Source: Pseudomonas sp. GOM6 (GTDB lineage Bacteria > Pseudomonadota > Gammaproteobacteria > Pseudomonadales > Pseudomonadaceae). From it: DNA of 64,000 bases. Within the stretch, counting starts at the first letter, position 1, and every line of letters starts with the position of its first letter. Shown here piece after piece: positions 8,137 to 17,481 of the stretch. Position numbers and translations under genes: made by a program. The notes under the pieces were generated by a model, which saw only the letters and a list, made by a program, of their open reading frames with translations, was not told the origin of the DNA and searched no databases. The DNA lies in assembly GCF_029537485.1 (NCBI RefSeq), contig NZ_JARPUS010000002.1:186001-250000 (forward strand). The letters are read 5' to 3'.

Positions 8137-9021
8137 ATGTTTGACTACAAGCTGCTTGCCGCCCTGGCGGCCGTGGTGGAGCAGGGCGGCTTCGAGCGTG
8201 CGGCGCAACTGCTCGGCTTGTCGCAGTCGGCAGTGTCGCAACGCATCAAGCTGCTGGAGGCGCGGGTCGGCCAGCCGGTGCTGCTGCGTGCCACGCCGCC
8301 AGCCCCGACCGAAGTCGGCCGGCGCCTGCTCAACCATGTGCAGCAGGTGCGTCTGCTGGAGCGCGATCTGCAGGGCCAGGTGCCGGCCCTGGCGGAAGAC
8401 CAGCCGGTAGAGCGCCTGCGTATCGCCCTCAACGCGGACAGCCTGGCGACCTGGTGGGCACCGCTGGTGGGCGACTTCTGTGCCGAGCACAAGCTGTTGC
8501 TGGCGCATGTGGTGGAGGACCAGGACGTCGGCCTCAAACGCATGCGTGCCGGCGAGGTGGCGGCCTGCGTATGTGCCGCCGAGCGGCCGGTGGCGGGCGC
8601 TCGGGCGCTGCCGCTGGGGGCCATGCGCTATCGCGCGCTGGCCAGCCCGGGCTTTATCGCTCGCCACTTCGCCGCCGGGGTGAATGCTGAAAGCATGGCG
8701 CGGGCACCGGCCATCGTCTTCGGTCCGGATGACCTGCTGCAGCATCGCTATATGGCCAGCCTGGGTCTCAATGGCGCCTTCAACTATCACCTGTGCCCGT
8801 CTTCGGAGGGCTTCATTCGCCTGGCCGGTGCGGGACTGGGTTGGGGCCTGGTGCCGGAGCTGCAGGTACAGCGCGAGCTGGCGAGTGGCGAGCTGGTCGA
8901 ACTGTTGCCCGAGCGGCCGCTGGATGTGCCGCTGTACTGGCACCACTGGCGTAATGGCGGGGAGTTGCTGAGCAGCCTGACCCGTCACCTGGAGAAGGGT
9001 GTGGGGGCCTGGCTGGTCTAG
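8137..9021 (+). CDS. argP: LysR-family regulator ArgP/IciA
   Basis: A protein of 294 residues. The N-terminal helix-turn-helix (residues 5-60, with FERAAQLLGLSQSAVSQRIKLLEARVGQPVLLR) is followed by a LysR substrate-binding domain. The ArgP subtype is indicated by WWAPLVGD, the VEDQD stretch and the divergent argO unit. ArgP activates argO in response to arginine and binds lysine as a corepressor-like ligand. The ATG has AGGAG 5 bases upstream. The 98-base spacer to the ACT-argO unit should hold its operator. Confidence 0.92.
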   Translation: MFDYKLLAALAAVVEQGGFERAAQLLGLSQSAVSQRIKLLEARVGQPVLLRATPPAPTEVGRRLLNHVQQVRLLERDLQGQVPALAEDQPVERLRIALNADSLATWWAPLVGDFCAEHKLLLAHVVEDQDVGLKRMRAGEVAACVCAAERPVAGARALPLGAMRYRALASPGFIARHFAAGVNAESMARAPAIVFGPDDLLQHRYMASLGLNGAFNYHLCPSSEGFIRLAGAGLGWGLVPELQVQRELASGELVELLPERPLDVPLYWHHWRNGGELLSSLTRHLEKGVGAWLV

Positions 9022-9037
9022 GTTGCTGCCTGGTTCG

Positions 9038-9065
9038 CTGGGTTAGGCCAAAGGCCGTAACCCAG
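9038..9065. repeat. REP-like palindrome between convergent argP and chemoreceptor genes
   Basis: An 8-bp stem CTGGGTTA / TAACCCAG encloses a GGCC-AAA-GGCC inner hairpin with one unpaired G. This is the shape of intergenic Pseudomonas REP elements with GGGTTA...TAACCC arms. There is no T-run, so termination is only a possible secondary role. Confidence 0.6.
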
Positions 9066-9129
9066 TTGCGGAGTCGGGAATGCGCCGGGGTTCGCTTCAC
9101 TCTACCCGGCCGATGGGAGTCGCGCGGAG

Positions 9130-11091
9130 TCAGAGCTGGAACTGCGCCACCAGTTGTTCCTGGCTGCCGGCCACCTTGCGCAAGTGTTCACCGCAGTCGC
9201 GGGTGTGCGCGGCGGTGCGGCGGTTCTCGCCGGTCATGTCATTGAGGCGGTGCATGTGCTGATTGACTTCCTGGGTGGTGGCCGCCTGCTGCTCGGCCGC
9301 CGCGGCGATCTGGAAGGCCAGCGCGTGCACGCTCTGCAGCGAGTCGTCGAGCTGGTCGAGCGAGCCGATCAGCGCCTGGGTCTGTACCTCCAGATCCCGT
9401 GCCTGCTGGCTGGAGGCGCCCATGCGCTGGCTGGCCTGGCTGGAGGAGTCGCCCAGTGCCGCGACTATGGTGACGATCTCCTCGGTGGCGCTGCGCGTGC
9501 GCAAGGCCAGGTTGCGCACTTCGTCGGCGACCACGGCAAAGCCTCGGCCCTGCTCGCCGGCGCGCGCCGCTTCGATGGCGGCGTTCAGGGCCAAGAGATT
9601 GGTTTGCTCGGCGATGGCGCGGATCACGTCGAGCACCGAGCCGATCTGCTGGCTGTCACTGGCCAGGGTCTGTACCACCTGGTCGGCCTCGCGCAGGTTG
9701 GCCAGCAGCTGATCCTGCTGGCCAACCATGCGCTGCAGGCTGCCCTGCACGGTAACGAAGGCATCACGCGCGGCGGCGCTGCCATCGGCGCTCTGGCTGG
9801 CGCTGCTGGCGATCTCTTGCACGGTGGCGGCCATCTGGTCGACGGCGCTGACCACCAGCTCCAGCGCTTCCTGTTGTGCGTCCAGGCTATTGCTGGTCTG
9901 CCCGGCGGCACCGAGGATATCGCCGCTGGCGCTGCCAACCGCCTGGCTGGCCTGGCGCAGACGCTCGACCACCTCGCGCCAGGCTCGGGCCATCTCGTGC
10001 AGCGCAAGCATCAGACCGTCCTGTTGGCCCTCGTCACCCTGCAGGCGTAATTCACCGGCGGCCAGGCGTCTGGCCAGTTCGGCCATTTTGCGCGGCTCGC
10101 CGCCCAGCGGGCGCATCACGCTACGGCTGACCAGCCAGGTGGCCAGCGCCACACCGATTATGGTCAGCAGGACCAGCACCACCACCTGCCACATCAGCGT
10201 GCGTACCGGAGCATAGGCCTGGGCCTGGTCCATCTCGGCGATCAGGGCCCAGCGCTGGTCATCCAGCTGCACGGGTACGAAGGCCTTGAGCACCGGTTGG
10301 CCGTTGAGTCCAGCCTCGGCCAGGCGGCCCTGTTCGCCGCTCAGGGCGCGGCCGATGGCGCTGCCCGGCAGCGCCGCAGACGGTTCGCTGTCCTGGCGTG
10401 CTACGCGGCGATCCTCGAAACGCACCGAATCCGAACGCAGCTGTGCGTCGGGGCCGACCAGGTAGGTCTCGCCGGATTCGCCCAGGCCCTGGCGGGTCTG
10501 CATGACCCGGTTCAGTTCGGACAGCGGCAGCTCCAGGACCAGCAGCAGTTGCAGCTCGCCTTCTTCACTAACGGGCGCGGCGAGGAATTGGCTGGGCTCG
10601 GCACCGGGCATGCTCACCGCCAGGTCACCTACCTGGGCCTTGCCGCTGTCCAGCGTGGCGCGCACCACCTGCCCCAGCGGCGTATTGCGCCAGGCAGCAT
10701 CACTCAGGTTCTGCTGGTAGTCGGCGCCGCGCTGCAGGCTGAACAGCACCTGGCCATCGCGCGAGACCAGCTTCAGCTCGCGGTAGCCGAAGGTCTTGGT
10801 GAAGTTCTCGAAGATCGGCCGGTCATAGTTGGCGGTGCTGAGCAGCGCGTTGTCATCCAGCCCGGCATAGCTGGTGCCGAGGTTGCTGGCCAGGGTGCTC
10901 AGCTGGTTGTTGCGCGCCTGCCAGTTGTCCTGCAGTTGCTGCTGTTTGATATTCGCTACGGCTTCCAGGCTGTTGAGGGCCTGCTCCCGTAACGAGTGGC
11001 TGGCTTGCAGATAGACGGTGATGGCCATGGCCATTACCGGGATAAGGCCCAGCAGCAGGAAGCTGAGGGCAAGCTTGAGACGCAACGGCAT
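9130..11091 (-). CDS. Methyl-accepting chemotaxis protein
   Basis: A protein of 653 residues: a membrane helix at 7-27, a periplasmic ligand-binding domain of roughly 290 residues with a Cache-like pattern, a second membrane helix near 322-342, a HAMP region ([25 protein letters not shown]), then the signalling domain. The invariant hairpin tip reads [20 protein letters not shown] and continues [17 protein letters not shown]. The protein feeds CheA-CheW. The ligand cannot be read from sequence. The ATG at 11091 has GGAG 7 bases upstream; an upstream ATG at 11121 is less likely. It is monocistronic. Confidence 0.93.
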   Translation of the reverse strand: MPLRLKLALSFLLLGLIPVMAMAITVYLQASHSLREQALNSLEAVANIKQQQLQDNWQARNNQLSTLASNLGTSYAGLDDNALLSTANYDRPIFENFTKTFGYRELKLVSRDGQVLFSLQRGADYQQNLSDAAWRNTPLGQVVRATLDSGKAQVGDLAVSMPGAEPSQFLAAPVSEEGELQLLLVLELPLSELNRVMQTRQGLGESGETYLVGPDAQLRSDSVRFEDRRVARQDSEPSAALPGSAIGRALSGEQGRLAEAGLNGQPVLKAFVPVQLDDQRWALIAEMDQAQAYAPVRTLMWQVVVLVLLTIIGVALATWLVSRSVMRPLGGEPRKMAELARRLAAGELRLQGDEGQQDGLMLALHEMARAWREVVERLRQASQAVGSASGDILGAAGQTSNSLDAQQEALELVVSAVDQMAATVQEIASSASQSADGSAAARDAFVTVQGSLQRMVGQQDQLLANLREADQVVQTLASDSQQIGSVLDVIRAIAEQTNLLALNAAIEAARAGEQGRGFAVVADEVRNLALRTRSATEEIVTIVAALGDSSSQASQRMGASSQQARDLEVQTQALIGSLDQLDDSLQSVHALAFQIAAAAEQQAATTQEVNQHMHRLNDMTGENRRTAAHTRDCGEHLRKVAGSQEQLVAQFQL

Positions 11092-11293
11092 GATACGGCT
11101 CCGCGGGTAGATAGGTGACAACGCGCTAGGGTGTCAAAGATTCTGCAAGAAGCGTGCAAATAGTTTTACGTCTGTAAATAAAATCGAGCGAGGCGTTGCA
11201 AAGCCGTCTTTTTGGCCGTCAGGGCAACAGGCAGAAGCCGCCGTGGCTGCTAGAGTCGCTGGCTATAACAAGATCGGAATTGGGGAACTGCAG

Positions 11294-12289
11294 ATGAAGA
11301 TTCTGGTAACCGGCGCGAGCGGTTTCATCGGTGGGCGCTTCGCCCGCTTTGCCCTGGAGCAGGGCCTGACGGTGCGGGTCAACGGGCGGCGCCCCGAAGC
11401 GGTGCAGCATCTGATCAAGCGTGGTGCCGAGTTCGTCCAGGGCGACCTCAACGATGCCGACCTGGTGCACAAGCTCTGCCGCGACGTGGAGATGGTCGTG
11501 CACTGCGCCGGCGCGGTCGGCACCTGGGGCACTTACCAGCATTTCCACCAGGCCAACGTCGTGGTGACCCAGAACGTCATCGAGGCCTGCCTGGGGCAGA
11601 AGGTGCGGCGCCTGGTGCATCTGTCCTCGCCTTCGGTGTATTTCGACGGCAAGTCGCACGTCGGCCTGCGCGAAGAGCAGGTGCCGAAAAAATTCGTCGA
11701 CCACTATGGCGCCACCAAGTACCTGGCCGAGCTGAAGGTCATGGAGGCCCAGGAGTTTGGCCTGGAAGTGATCGCCCTGCGCCCGCGCTTCGTCACCGGC
11801 GCCGGTGATACCAGCATCTTCCCGCGGCTGATCGAGATGCACCGCAAGGGCAAGCTGATGGTCATCGGCGACGGCCTGAACAAGGTCGACTTCACCAGCG
11901 TACAGAACCTCAACGATGCCCTGTTCAGCAGCCTGCTGGCTTCCGGAGAGGCGCTGGGCAAGGTGTACAACATCAGCAATGGCGCGCCGCTGCCATTGTG
12001 GGACGTGGTCAACTTTGTGCTGCGCCAGTTCAATCTGCCGCCGGTGAGCAAGCACATGCCCTATCCGCTGGCGTACACCGCGGCGGCGCTCAACGAGACT
12101 GTCTGCAAGCTGCTACCGGGGCGCCCGCAGCCGGCGTTGTTCCGCCTCGGCGTTGCAGTGATGGCGCGGGATTTCTCCCTGGACATTTCCCGCGCCCGCC
12201 AGTACCTGGACTACGAGCCGCAGGTGCCGATCTGGACGGCGCTGGAGGAGTTCTGCACCTGGTGGAAGGTGCAGGGCTATCGAGCCTGA
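11294..12289 (+). CDS. NAD-dependent epimerase/dehydratase (3-beta-HSD-like extended SDR)
   Basis: A protein of 331 residues. The N-terminal TGASGFIGG is the NAD(P)-binding glycine motif and YGATKYLAE supplies the catalytic Tyr-Lys pair; the upstream serine is in HLSSPSVYF. The substrate-binding half resembles 3-beta-hydroxysteroid dehydrogenase/isomerase and sterol-type extended SDRs. The true substrate is unknown. The ATG has GGGGAA 6 bases upstream; further upstream in-frame starts have no ribosome site. It stands alone, with a REP pair 70 bases downstream. Confidence 0.85.
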   Translation: MKILVTGASGFIGGRFARFALEQGLTVRVNGRRPEAVQHLIKRGAEFVQGDLNDADLVHKLCRDVEMVVHCAGAVGTWGTYQHFHQANVVVTQNVIEACLGQKVRRLVHLSSPSVYFDGKSHVGLREEQVPKKFVDHYGATKYLAELKVMEAQEFGLEVIALRPRFVTGAGDTSIFPRLIEMHRKGKLMVIGDGLNKVDFTSVQNLNDALFSSLLASGEALGKVYNISNGAPLPLWDVVNFVLRQFNLPPVSKHMPYPLAYTAAALNETVCKLLPGRPQPALFRLGVAVMARDFSLDISRARQYLDYEPQVPIWTALEEFCTWWKVQGYRA

Positions 12290-12596
12290 GTGGGATTCGC
12301 GGGTTATGCGAAGGCGCGAGTGGACATGCGGAGCGTGAAGACCCGCAAGCAATCTACGTGGGAGCGGCTTTAGCCGCGATGCGTTTCACCGGTTTTATCG
12401 CGACTAAAGTCGCTCCCACAAAAGCTTCCCTTGCCTCTTCTGCAACACGCTAGCTAAAGCACATTTACCCGTCCGCAATCCATGTTTTCCCTGACGCTGC
12501 GAAGAACCATATAAATCCCACCTGCTTATAACTGGCCGATCCAGGCGAATACCGCAGGCGACCTATACTGGCCGTAAAGCCAGAGAGGTCGTCCGC
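12290..12596. other. 307-base spacer between epimerase and leucine dehydrogenase genes
   Basis: The first third has a loose palindrome with GCGGGT / ACCCGC ends (12309-12348 area), the middle carries a clear inverted REP pair (listed separately), and the last 150 bases must hold the promoter of the leucine dehydrogenase operon, though no consensus promoter stands out. No coding signal is seen. Confidence 0.6.
12358..12419. repeat. Inverted pair of REP sequences (BIME-like)
   Basis: Two 22-base arms, 12358-12379 and 12398-12419, run in opposite directions. Each has the Pseudomonas REP core GTGGGAGCG and GGCTttAGCCGCGA-type inner palindrome; the second reads TCGCGAC...GTCGCTCCCAC. An 18-base spacer separates them. 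Such pairs are spread by RAYT transposases and lie between genes. Possible roles are transcript end formation or gyrase/IHF binding. Confidence 0.9.
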
Positions 12597-13619
12597 ATGT
12601 TCGCCATGATGGAAAACGCCCGGCTCGAAGCCCTGCATCTTGCCCAAGACTCTGCCACCGGCCTGCGAGCCATCATCGCCATTCACAGCAGCAAACTCGG
12701 CCCTGCTCTGGGAGGCTGCCGCTACCTGGCCTACCCCGACGACGACAGCGCCATCCGCGACGCCATCCGCCTGGCCCAAGGCATGAGCTACAAGGCTGCC
12801 CTGGCCGGCCTGGCGCAGGGCGGCGGCAAGGCGGTGATCATCCGTCCGCCGCACCTGGACAACCGCGGCGCGCTGTTCGAGGCCTTCGGGCGCATGATCG
12901 AATCGCTGGGCGGTCGCTATATCACCGCCGTGGACAGCGGCACCTCCAGCGCCGATATGGACTGCATCGCCCAGCAGACCCGCCACGTCACCAGCACCAC
13001 GGCGGCTGGCGATCCGTCACCGCACACCGCCATGGGCGTGTTCGCCGGCATCCGTGCCACGGCCATGGCGCGCCTCGGCGGCGATGACCTGCAGGGCCTG
13101 CGGGTGGCCATTCAGGGCCTGGGCAATGTTGGCTACGCCCTGGCCCAGCAACTGGCGGCGGCTGGGGTCGAGCTGTATGTCAGTGACCTCGATTCTGGCC
13201 GGCTGCAACTGGCGGTGGAGGAACTCGACGCCCACCCGGTGAGCAACGAGGCGCTACTCAGTACGCCCTGCGACATCTTGGTGCCCTGCGGCCTGGGTGG
13301 CGTGCTCAACCCGCAGACCGTCGGAACACTGCACTGCGCGGCGGTGGCCGGCGCGGCCAACAACCAGCTGGCCAGCGCCGAGGTGGCCGACGAACTGGAG
13401 GCGCGCGGCATTCTCTATGCGCCCGACTACGTGATCAATTCCGGCGGGCTGATCTACGTGGCGCTCAAGCATCGCGGCGAGGCGCTGCCGGTGATCACCG
13501 CGCATCTGACCAAGATCGCCGAGCGCCTGACCGAGATCTACGCCCACGCCCAGGCCGACAAGCGCTCGCCGGCGCGGGTTGCCGACGCCCTGGCCGAGCG
13601 CCTGCTCTACGGCAGCTAG
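12597..13619 (+). CDS. ldh: Leucine dehydrogenase (Glu/Leu/Phe/Val dehydrogenase family)
   Basis: A protein of 340 residues that converts branched-chain amino acids to 2-oxo acids with NAD. Conserved lysines are Lys66 (MSYKAALAG) and Lys78 (QGGGKAV), matching the two active-site lysines of Bacillus leucine dehydrogenase. The NAD-binding motif is IQGLGNVGYALAQQL near residue 165. The ATG has GAGAGG about 8 bases upstream. A 2-oxoacid dehydrogenase cluster follows 94 bases later, so the product 2-oxo acids are likely passed to that complex. Confidence 0.9.
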   Translation: MFAMMENARLEALHLAQDSATGLRAIIAIHSSKLGPALGGCRYLAYPDDDSAIRDAIRLAQGMSYKAALAGLAQGGGKAVIIRPPHLDNRGALFEAFGRMIESLGGRYITAVDSGTSSADMDCIAQQTRHVTSTTAAGDPSPHTAMGVFAGIRATAMARLGGDDLQGLRVAIQGLGNVGYALAQQLAAAGVELYVSDLDSGRLQLAVEELDAHPVSNEALLSTPCDILVPCGLGGVLNPQTVGTLHCAAVAGAANNQLASAEVADELEARGILYAPDYVINSGGLIYVALKHRGEALPVITAHLTKIAERLTEIYAHAQADKRSPARVADALAERLLYGS

Positions 13620-13713
13620 CCTCCCCACCCGGGGCCTACTGCCCCCCATGCCTGGCGCCACAAGCGCGAGGCCACAGCGCATGCCTACCCGGCGTGCCGC
13701 GAGGAGGAGTGTG

Positions 13714-14811
13714 ATGACTCAGTGTTCGCTTGACCTGCCCCTGACCCGTTATCTGGCGCCCGATGGCCGTCTGCTCGGCGAGTTGCCGGCCTGGGCCGAT
13801 GATTTCAACCTGCTGGCGCGCCTGTACCGGCAGATGCAGCTGACCCGCCTGTTCGACCAGAAGGCCGTGGCCCTGCAGCGCACCGGTCGCATCGGCACTT
13901 ATGCGCCCACCCTCGGTCAGGAGGCCATTGGCGTGGCCATTGGCTGCCGCATGCACGGCGAAGATGTGCTGGTGCCCTATTACCGTGACACCGCCGTGCA
14001 GCTGATGCGCGGCGTGAAGATGGAAGAAATCCTGCTCTATTGGGGCGGCGACGAGCGTGGCAGCGCCTATGCCGACCCGGCGGTGGCCGAGGACTTCCCA
14101 CTGTGCGTGCCGATCGCCACCCAGGCCCTGCATGCCTGCGGCGTGGCCAGTGCGTTCAAGATTCGTGGTCAGCACCGGGTGGCCGTAACCACCTGCGGCG
14201 ACGGCGCGACCAGCAAGGGCGACTTCCTCGAAGCGCTCAATGTGGCTGGCGCCTGGCAGCTGCCGGTGGTGTTCGTAGTCAACAACAACCAGTGGGCCAT
14301 CTCCACGCCACGGCGCATCCAGAGTGGCGCGCCGACTCTGGCGCAGAAGGCGGTCGGTGCCGGCTTTCATGGTGAGCAGGTCGATGGCAACGATGTGCTG
14401 GCGGTGTATGACCGGATTGGCCACGCCCTCGACCGGGCACGGCAAGGCAAGGGACCGACCCTGCTGGAGTGCCTCAGCTATCGCCTGGGCGACCACACCA
14501 CCGCTGACGATGCCACCCGCTACCGCAGCGCCGAAGAGGTGAAGCAGGCCTGGGACGAGGAACCGATCAAGCGCCTGCAGCGCTTCATGCTCCAGCAGGG
14601 CGTGTGGGACGAGGGTCGCGAGCAGGCCTTGATCGGCGAATGCCAGGCGCTGGTGCAACAGGCGGTGGACGCATTCGAGGCCGTCGAAATGCCCGCGCCT
14701 GAAGCCGCCATCGAGCATGTCTATGCCCACTGGCCGGCGGCATTGGCCGAACAGCGCGAGTGGCTGGCCGAGCGTGCGGCGCGCCGCTCAGGAGGGCAGG
14801 GCCATGAATGA
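13714..14811 (+). CDS. 2-oxoacid dehydrogenase E1 component, alpha subunit
   Basis: A protein of 365 residues. The thiamine diphosphate motif GDGATSKGDFLEALN...NNNQW starts near residue 162, and YYRDTAVQLMRG and GDHTTADDATRYR are typical of E1-alpha. Often annotated as pyruvate dehydrogenase, but the upstream leucine dehydrogenase and the split alpha/beta form favour branched-chain 2-oxo acids. The ATG at 13714 has GAGGAGG upstream (a GTG at 13711 is also possible). Its end overlaps the beta subunit start by 8 bases. Confidence 0.9.
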   Translation: MTQCSLDLPLTRYLAPDGRLLGELPAWADDFNLLARLYRQMQLTRLFDQKAVALQRTGRIGTYAPTLGQEAIGVAIGCRMHGEDVLVPYYRDTAVQLMRGVKMEEILLYWGGDERGSAYADPAVAEDFPLCVPIATQALHACGVASAFKIRGQHRVAVTTCGDGATSKGDFLEALNVAGAWQLPVVFVVNNNQWAISTPRRIQSGAPTLAQKAVGAGFHGEQVDGNDVLAVYDRIGHALDRARQGKGPTLLECLSYRLGDHTTADDATRYRSAEEVKQAWDEEPIKRLQRFMLQQGVWDEGREQALIGECQALVQQAVDAFEAVEMPAPEAAIEHVYAHWPAALAEQREWLAERAARRSGGQGHE

Positions 14812-15793
14812 AGTGAAGAAATACGCCCTGCTGGAGGCGGTCAACCTAGCCCTGCACCGCGCCATGCAGGAAGACCAGAACGTGGTGGTGCTGGGCGAGG
14901 ACATCGGTATCAATGGCGGCGTGTTTCGCGCCACCCAGGGCCTGCGCGATCGCTTCGGCTTCAAGCGCGTGCTCGACACGCCGCTGGCGGAAACCATGAT
15001 CGCTGGGCTGACCGTGGGCATGGCCGCGCAGGGCTTGAAGCCGGTGATGGAGATCCAGTTCCTCGGTTTCGTCTTCGCCGCCATGGAGCACGTGCTGGCC
15101 CATGCCGCGCGGATGCGCAATCGCACCCGTGGCCGGCTGACCTGCCCGATGGTGCTGCGCAGCCCGATGGGCGCGGGCATCCGTGCGCCGGAGCATCACA
15201 GCGAGAGCACCGAGGCGCTGTTCGCCCATATCCCGGGGTTGCGCGTGGTCATCCCCTCGTCACCGGCGCGGGCCTACGGCCTGCTGCTGGCGGCCATCGA
15301 CGATCCCGACCCGGTGGTGTTTCTCGAACCCACGCGGCTGTACCGGATGAACCCGCAGCCGCTGGTCGACGATGGCAAACGCCTGCCGTTGGACAGCTGC
15401 TTCACCCTGCGCGAGGGCGGTGACCTCACCCTGGTCAGCTGGGGCGCGAGCGTACACGAAACGCTACAGGCCGCCGAGCGCCTGGCCGAGCAAGGCGTCA
15501 GCTGCGAAGTGATCGACGTGGCCTGCCTCAAGCCGCTGGACCTCGACACCCTGGAAGCCTCGGTGCGCAAGACCGGGCGCTGCGTGATCGTGCACGAGGC
15601 ACCCAGGTCCTGCGCGGTGGGCGCGGAGATTGCGGCCAGCCTCTACGAGCGCGCGCTGCTCGATCTGCAGGCGCCGATCCAGCGGGTCACCGCACCGGAT
15701 ATACCGCCGCCGCTGTATCGCCTGGAGCAACTGTACATGCCTGGCGTCGAGGACATTCTCGCCGCCTGCGACACCACCCTGAACTACGCCTGA
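14804..15793 (+). CDS. 2-oxoacid dehydrogenase E1 component, beta subunit
   Basis: A protein of 329 residues with the beta-subunit transketolase fold. Typical stretches are VVVLGEDIGINGGVFRATQGL, DTPLAETMIAGLTVGMA, MEIQFLGFVFAAMEH, RSPMGAGIRAPEHHSES and the C-terminal CLKPLDLDTLEASVRKTGR. It forms a heterotetramer with the alpha subunit. The ATG lies inside the 3' end of the alpha gene behind a GGAGGG site, so translation is coupled. Confidence 0.92.
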   Translation: MNEVKKYALLEAVNLALHRAMQEDQNVVVLGEDIGINGGVFRATQGLRDRFGFKRVLDTPLAETMIAGLTVGMAAQGLKPVMEIQFLGFVFAAMEHVLAHAARMRNRTRGRLTCPMVLRSPMGAGIRAPEHHSESTEALFAHIPGLRVVIPSSPARAYGLLLAAIDDPDPVVFLEPTRLYRMNPQPLVDDGKRLPLDSCFTLREGGDLTLVSWGASVHETLQAAERLAEQGVSCEVIDVACLKPLDLDTLEASVRKTGRCVIVHEAPRSCAVGAEIAASLYERALLDLQAPIQRVTAPDIPPPLYRLEQLYMPGVEDILAACDTTLNYA

Positions 15794-15818
15794 CGCCCCG
15801 AGAACAAGGAGGCCCGCG

Positions 15819-16922
15819 ATGAAATACTTCAAGCTGCCCGACCTGGGCGAAGGCCTGCAGGAGGCCGAGATTGTCGAGTGGCACGTCAAGGCTGGTGACA
15901 CGGTGAAGGCCGACCAGCTGCTGGTGTCGGTGGAAACGGCCAAGGCCATCGTCGATATCCCGGCGCCCTATGACGGCGTGGTGGCCAAGACCTTCGGCAG
16001 CGAGGGCGACTTGCTGCATGTGGGAGAACCGCTGCTGGCTTACGAGGGCGAGGCGGATGCCGGCACCGTGGTCGGCCGCCTGGAGGGTGGTCATTCGGCC
16101 CAGGAGGACAGTTTCTTCGTCGGCGCCGCGCCTTCGACCCGCGAGCACCTGGCGCCACGTGCCACGCCAGCGGTACGCCAGCTGGCGCGCAAGCTGGGGG
16201 TCGATCTGGCGGGCCTGTCTGGTAGCGGTGCCGACGGCCTGATCACGGCTGCCGACGTGGAAGGTGCCGCGCAGGTGGCCTCGTCGCGCATCGGCGGCGA
16301 GCGTCTACGTGGCGTCAGGCGCAGCATGGCGATCAACATGGCCAGATCGCATGCCGAAGTGGTGCCGGTGACCATCTACGGCGATGCCGACCTGCACCGC
16401 TGGGGCCAGGCGCGCGATCCGTTGATCCGCCTGGCCAAGGCCATCGCCCATGCCTGCACGGTGGAGCCGGTACTCAACAGCTGGTTCGACGGGCGCGGCC
16501 CCTCGATCCGCCAGCATGACAAGCTCGACCTGGGCATTGCCGTGGACACCCCGGATGGCCTGTTCGTGCCGGTGCTGCGCAATGTCGGCGAACGCAGCGC
16601 GGAGGACCTGAAAGAGGGCATGGCACGCCTGCGCGCCGACGTGCAGGCGCGTTCCATCCCGCCGCAGGAGATGATGGGCGCGACTATCACTCTGTCCAAC
16701 TTCGGCAACCTGTTCGGTCGCTACGCCAACCCCATCGTCGTGCCGCCGCAGGTGGCGATCATCGGCGCCGGTGGCATCCGCGATGAAGTGGTGGCCTGGC
16801 AAGGGCAGCCGGCGGTGCATCCGGTACTGCCATTGTCGCTGACCTTCGATCACCGTGCGGCCACCGGTGGCGAGGCGGCGCGCTTTCTCAAGGCGCTGGT
16901 CGAAGCCTTGGAAGAGGCCTGA
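15819..16922 (+). CDS. 2-oxoacid dehydrogenase E2 component (lipoyl acyltransferase)
   Basis: A protein of 367 residues. Domains in order: lipoyl domain (1-75) with Lys42 in VETAKA as the lipoylation site; E3-binding domain near 107-142 (ATPAVRQLARKLGVDL...GLITAADV); catalytic acyltransferase domain to the end. The catalytic motif usually reads HRxxDG; here it is His345-RAA-Thr349-Gly, so the conserved Asp is Thr. The same feature is found in some relatives as I recall, so the gene need not be inactive. The ATG has AAGGAGG upstream. No E3 gene is in the window, so a shared lipoamide dehydrogenase is needed. Confidence 0.9.
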   Translation: MKYFKLPDLGEGLQEAEIVEWHVKAGDTVKADQLLVSVETAKAIVDIPAPYDGVVAKTFGSEGDLLHVGEPLLAYEGEADAGTVVGRLEGGHSAQEDSFFVGAAPSTREHLAPRATPAVRQLARKLGVDLAGLSGSGADGLITAADVEGAAQVASSRIGGERLRGVRRSMAINMARSHAEVVPVTIYGDADLHRWGQARDPLIRLAKAIAHACTVEPVLNSWFDGRGPSIRQHDKLDLGIAVDTPDGLFVPVLRNVGERSAEDLKEGMARLRADVQARSIPPQEMMGATITLSNFGNLFGRYANPIVVPPQVAIIGAGGIRDEVVAWQGQPAVHPVLPLSLTFDHRAATGGEAARFLKALVEALEEA

Positions 16923-17067
16923 GCCCGCTTCACGAGGCCAACACCCTCTGCGTGCCGCGAAGCCCGACCGCCAGTCTTTGGCCTGACAGGGCATTACCTG
17001 AAGCATCGTGAAGGGAGGGGCGCCGGGACCCACGCAGCAGGCCGCGCTTACGCAGCCCGCATCGACC

Positions 17068-17331
17068 TTAGGCGTCGACGGAATCCGCCTGCAGCTCGGC
17101 CAGGGCATCCGGCTGGTTCTTGAAGGCCTTGGCGAAGGTATCGCGGTTCTTGGCCATGAAGATGCCCAGCTCTTCGACCTGCTCCTCGTTCAGCGAGGGC
17201 ACGGCCTTGTGCAGCGCCGAGGACAACGCCTCGGCCAGTTCCAGCATTTTGTCGTAACGATCGGCTTCGGCCTTATCCATGAACAGACGCTCCGGATCTC
17301 GACTGCTGCGATACACCACTTCGACGGCCAT
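17068..17331 (-). CDS. yebG: YebG-family SOS-induced protein
   Basis: A small protein of 87 residues with the YebG hallmark MAVEVVYRSSRDPERLFMDKAEADRYDKMLELAE (family-wide opening stretch spread over residues 1-34) and a LNEEQVEELGIFMAKNR helix. YebG is DNA-damage induced and its biochemical role is unclear. A LexA box lies 34 bases upstream of the start, which fits SOS control. It converges with the E2 gene. Confidence 0.93.
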   Translation of the reverse strand: MAVEVVYRSSRDPERLFMDKAEADRYDKMLELAEALSSALHKAVPSLNEEQVEELGIFMAKNRDTFAKAFKNQPDALAELQADSVDA

Positions 17332-17364
17332 TCATCACCTCATTCCTGTCGCTAGTTGCTTGAT

Positions 17365-17380
17365 ATGTATGGATATACAG
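17365..17380 (-). promoter_or_regulatory. LexA (SOS) box upstream of yebG
   Basis: On the minus strand it reads CTGTATATCCATACAT, matching CTGT-N8-ACAG except the last base. It lies between yebG and the divergent psiE gene, so psiE could be affected too, although the placement suits yebG best. Confidence 0.85.
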
Positions 17381-17481
17381 TATTTGATTGTGTCGGGTTC
17401 ACGCAACCCCTGGCCCTCATCCTGCATAGCCGTTGTCATGAAATGTGGCCAGTCTGAGTCGTCACCCCAAGGAGTGTGCTG

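Noticed and set aside
12358-12419. Possible CRISPR repeat
   Set aside because: Only one inverted pair, arms in opposite direction, no regular spacers; fits a REP pair.
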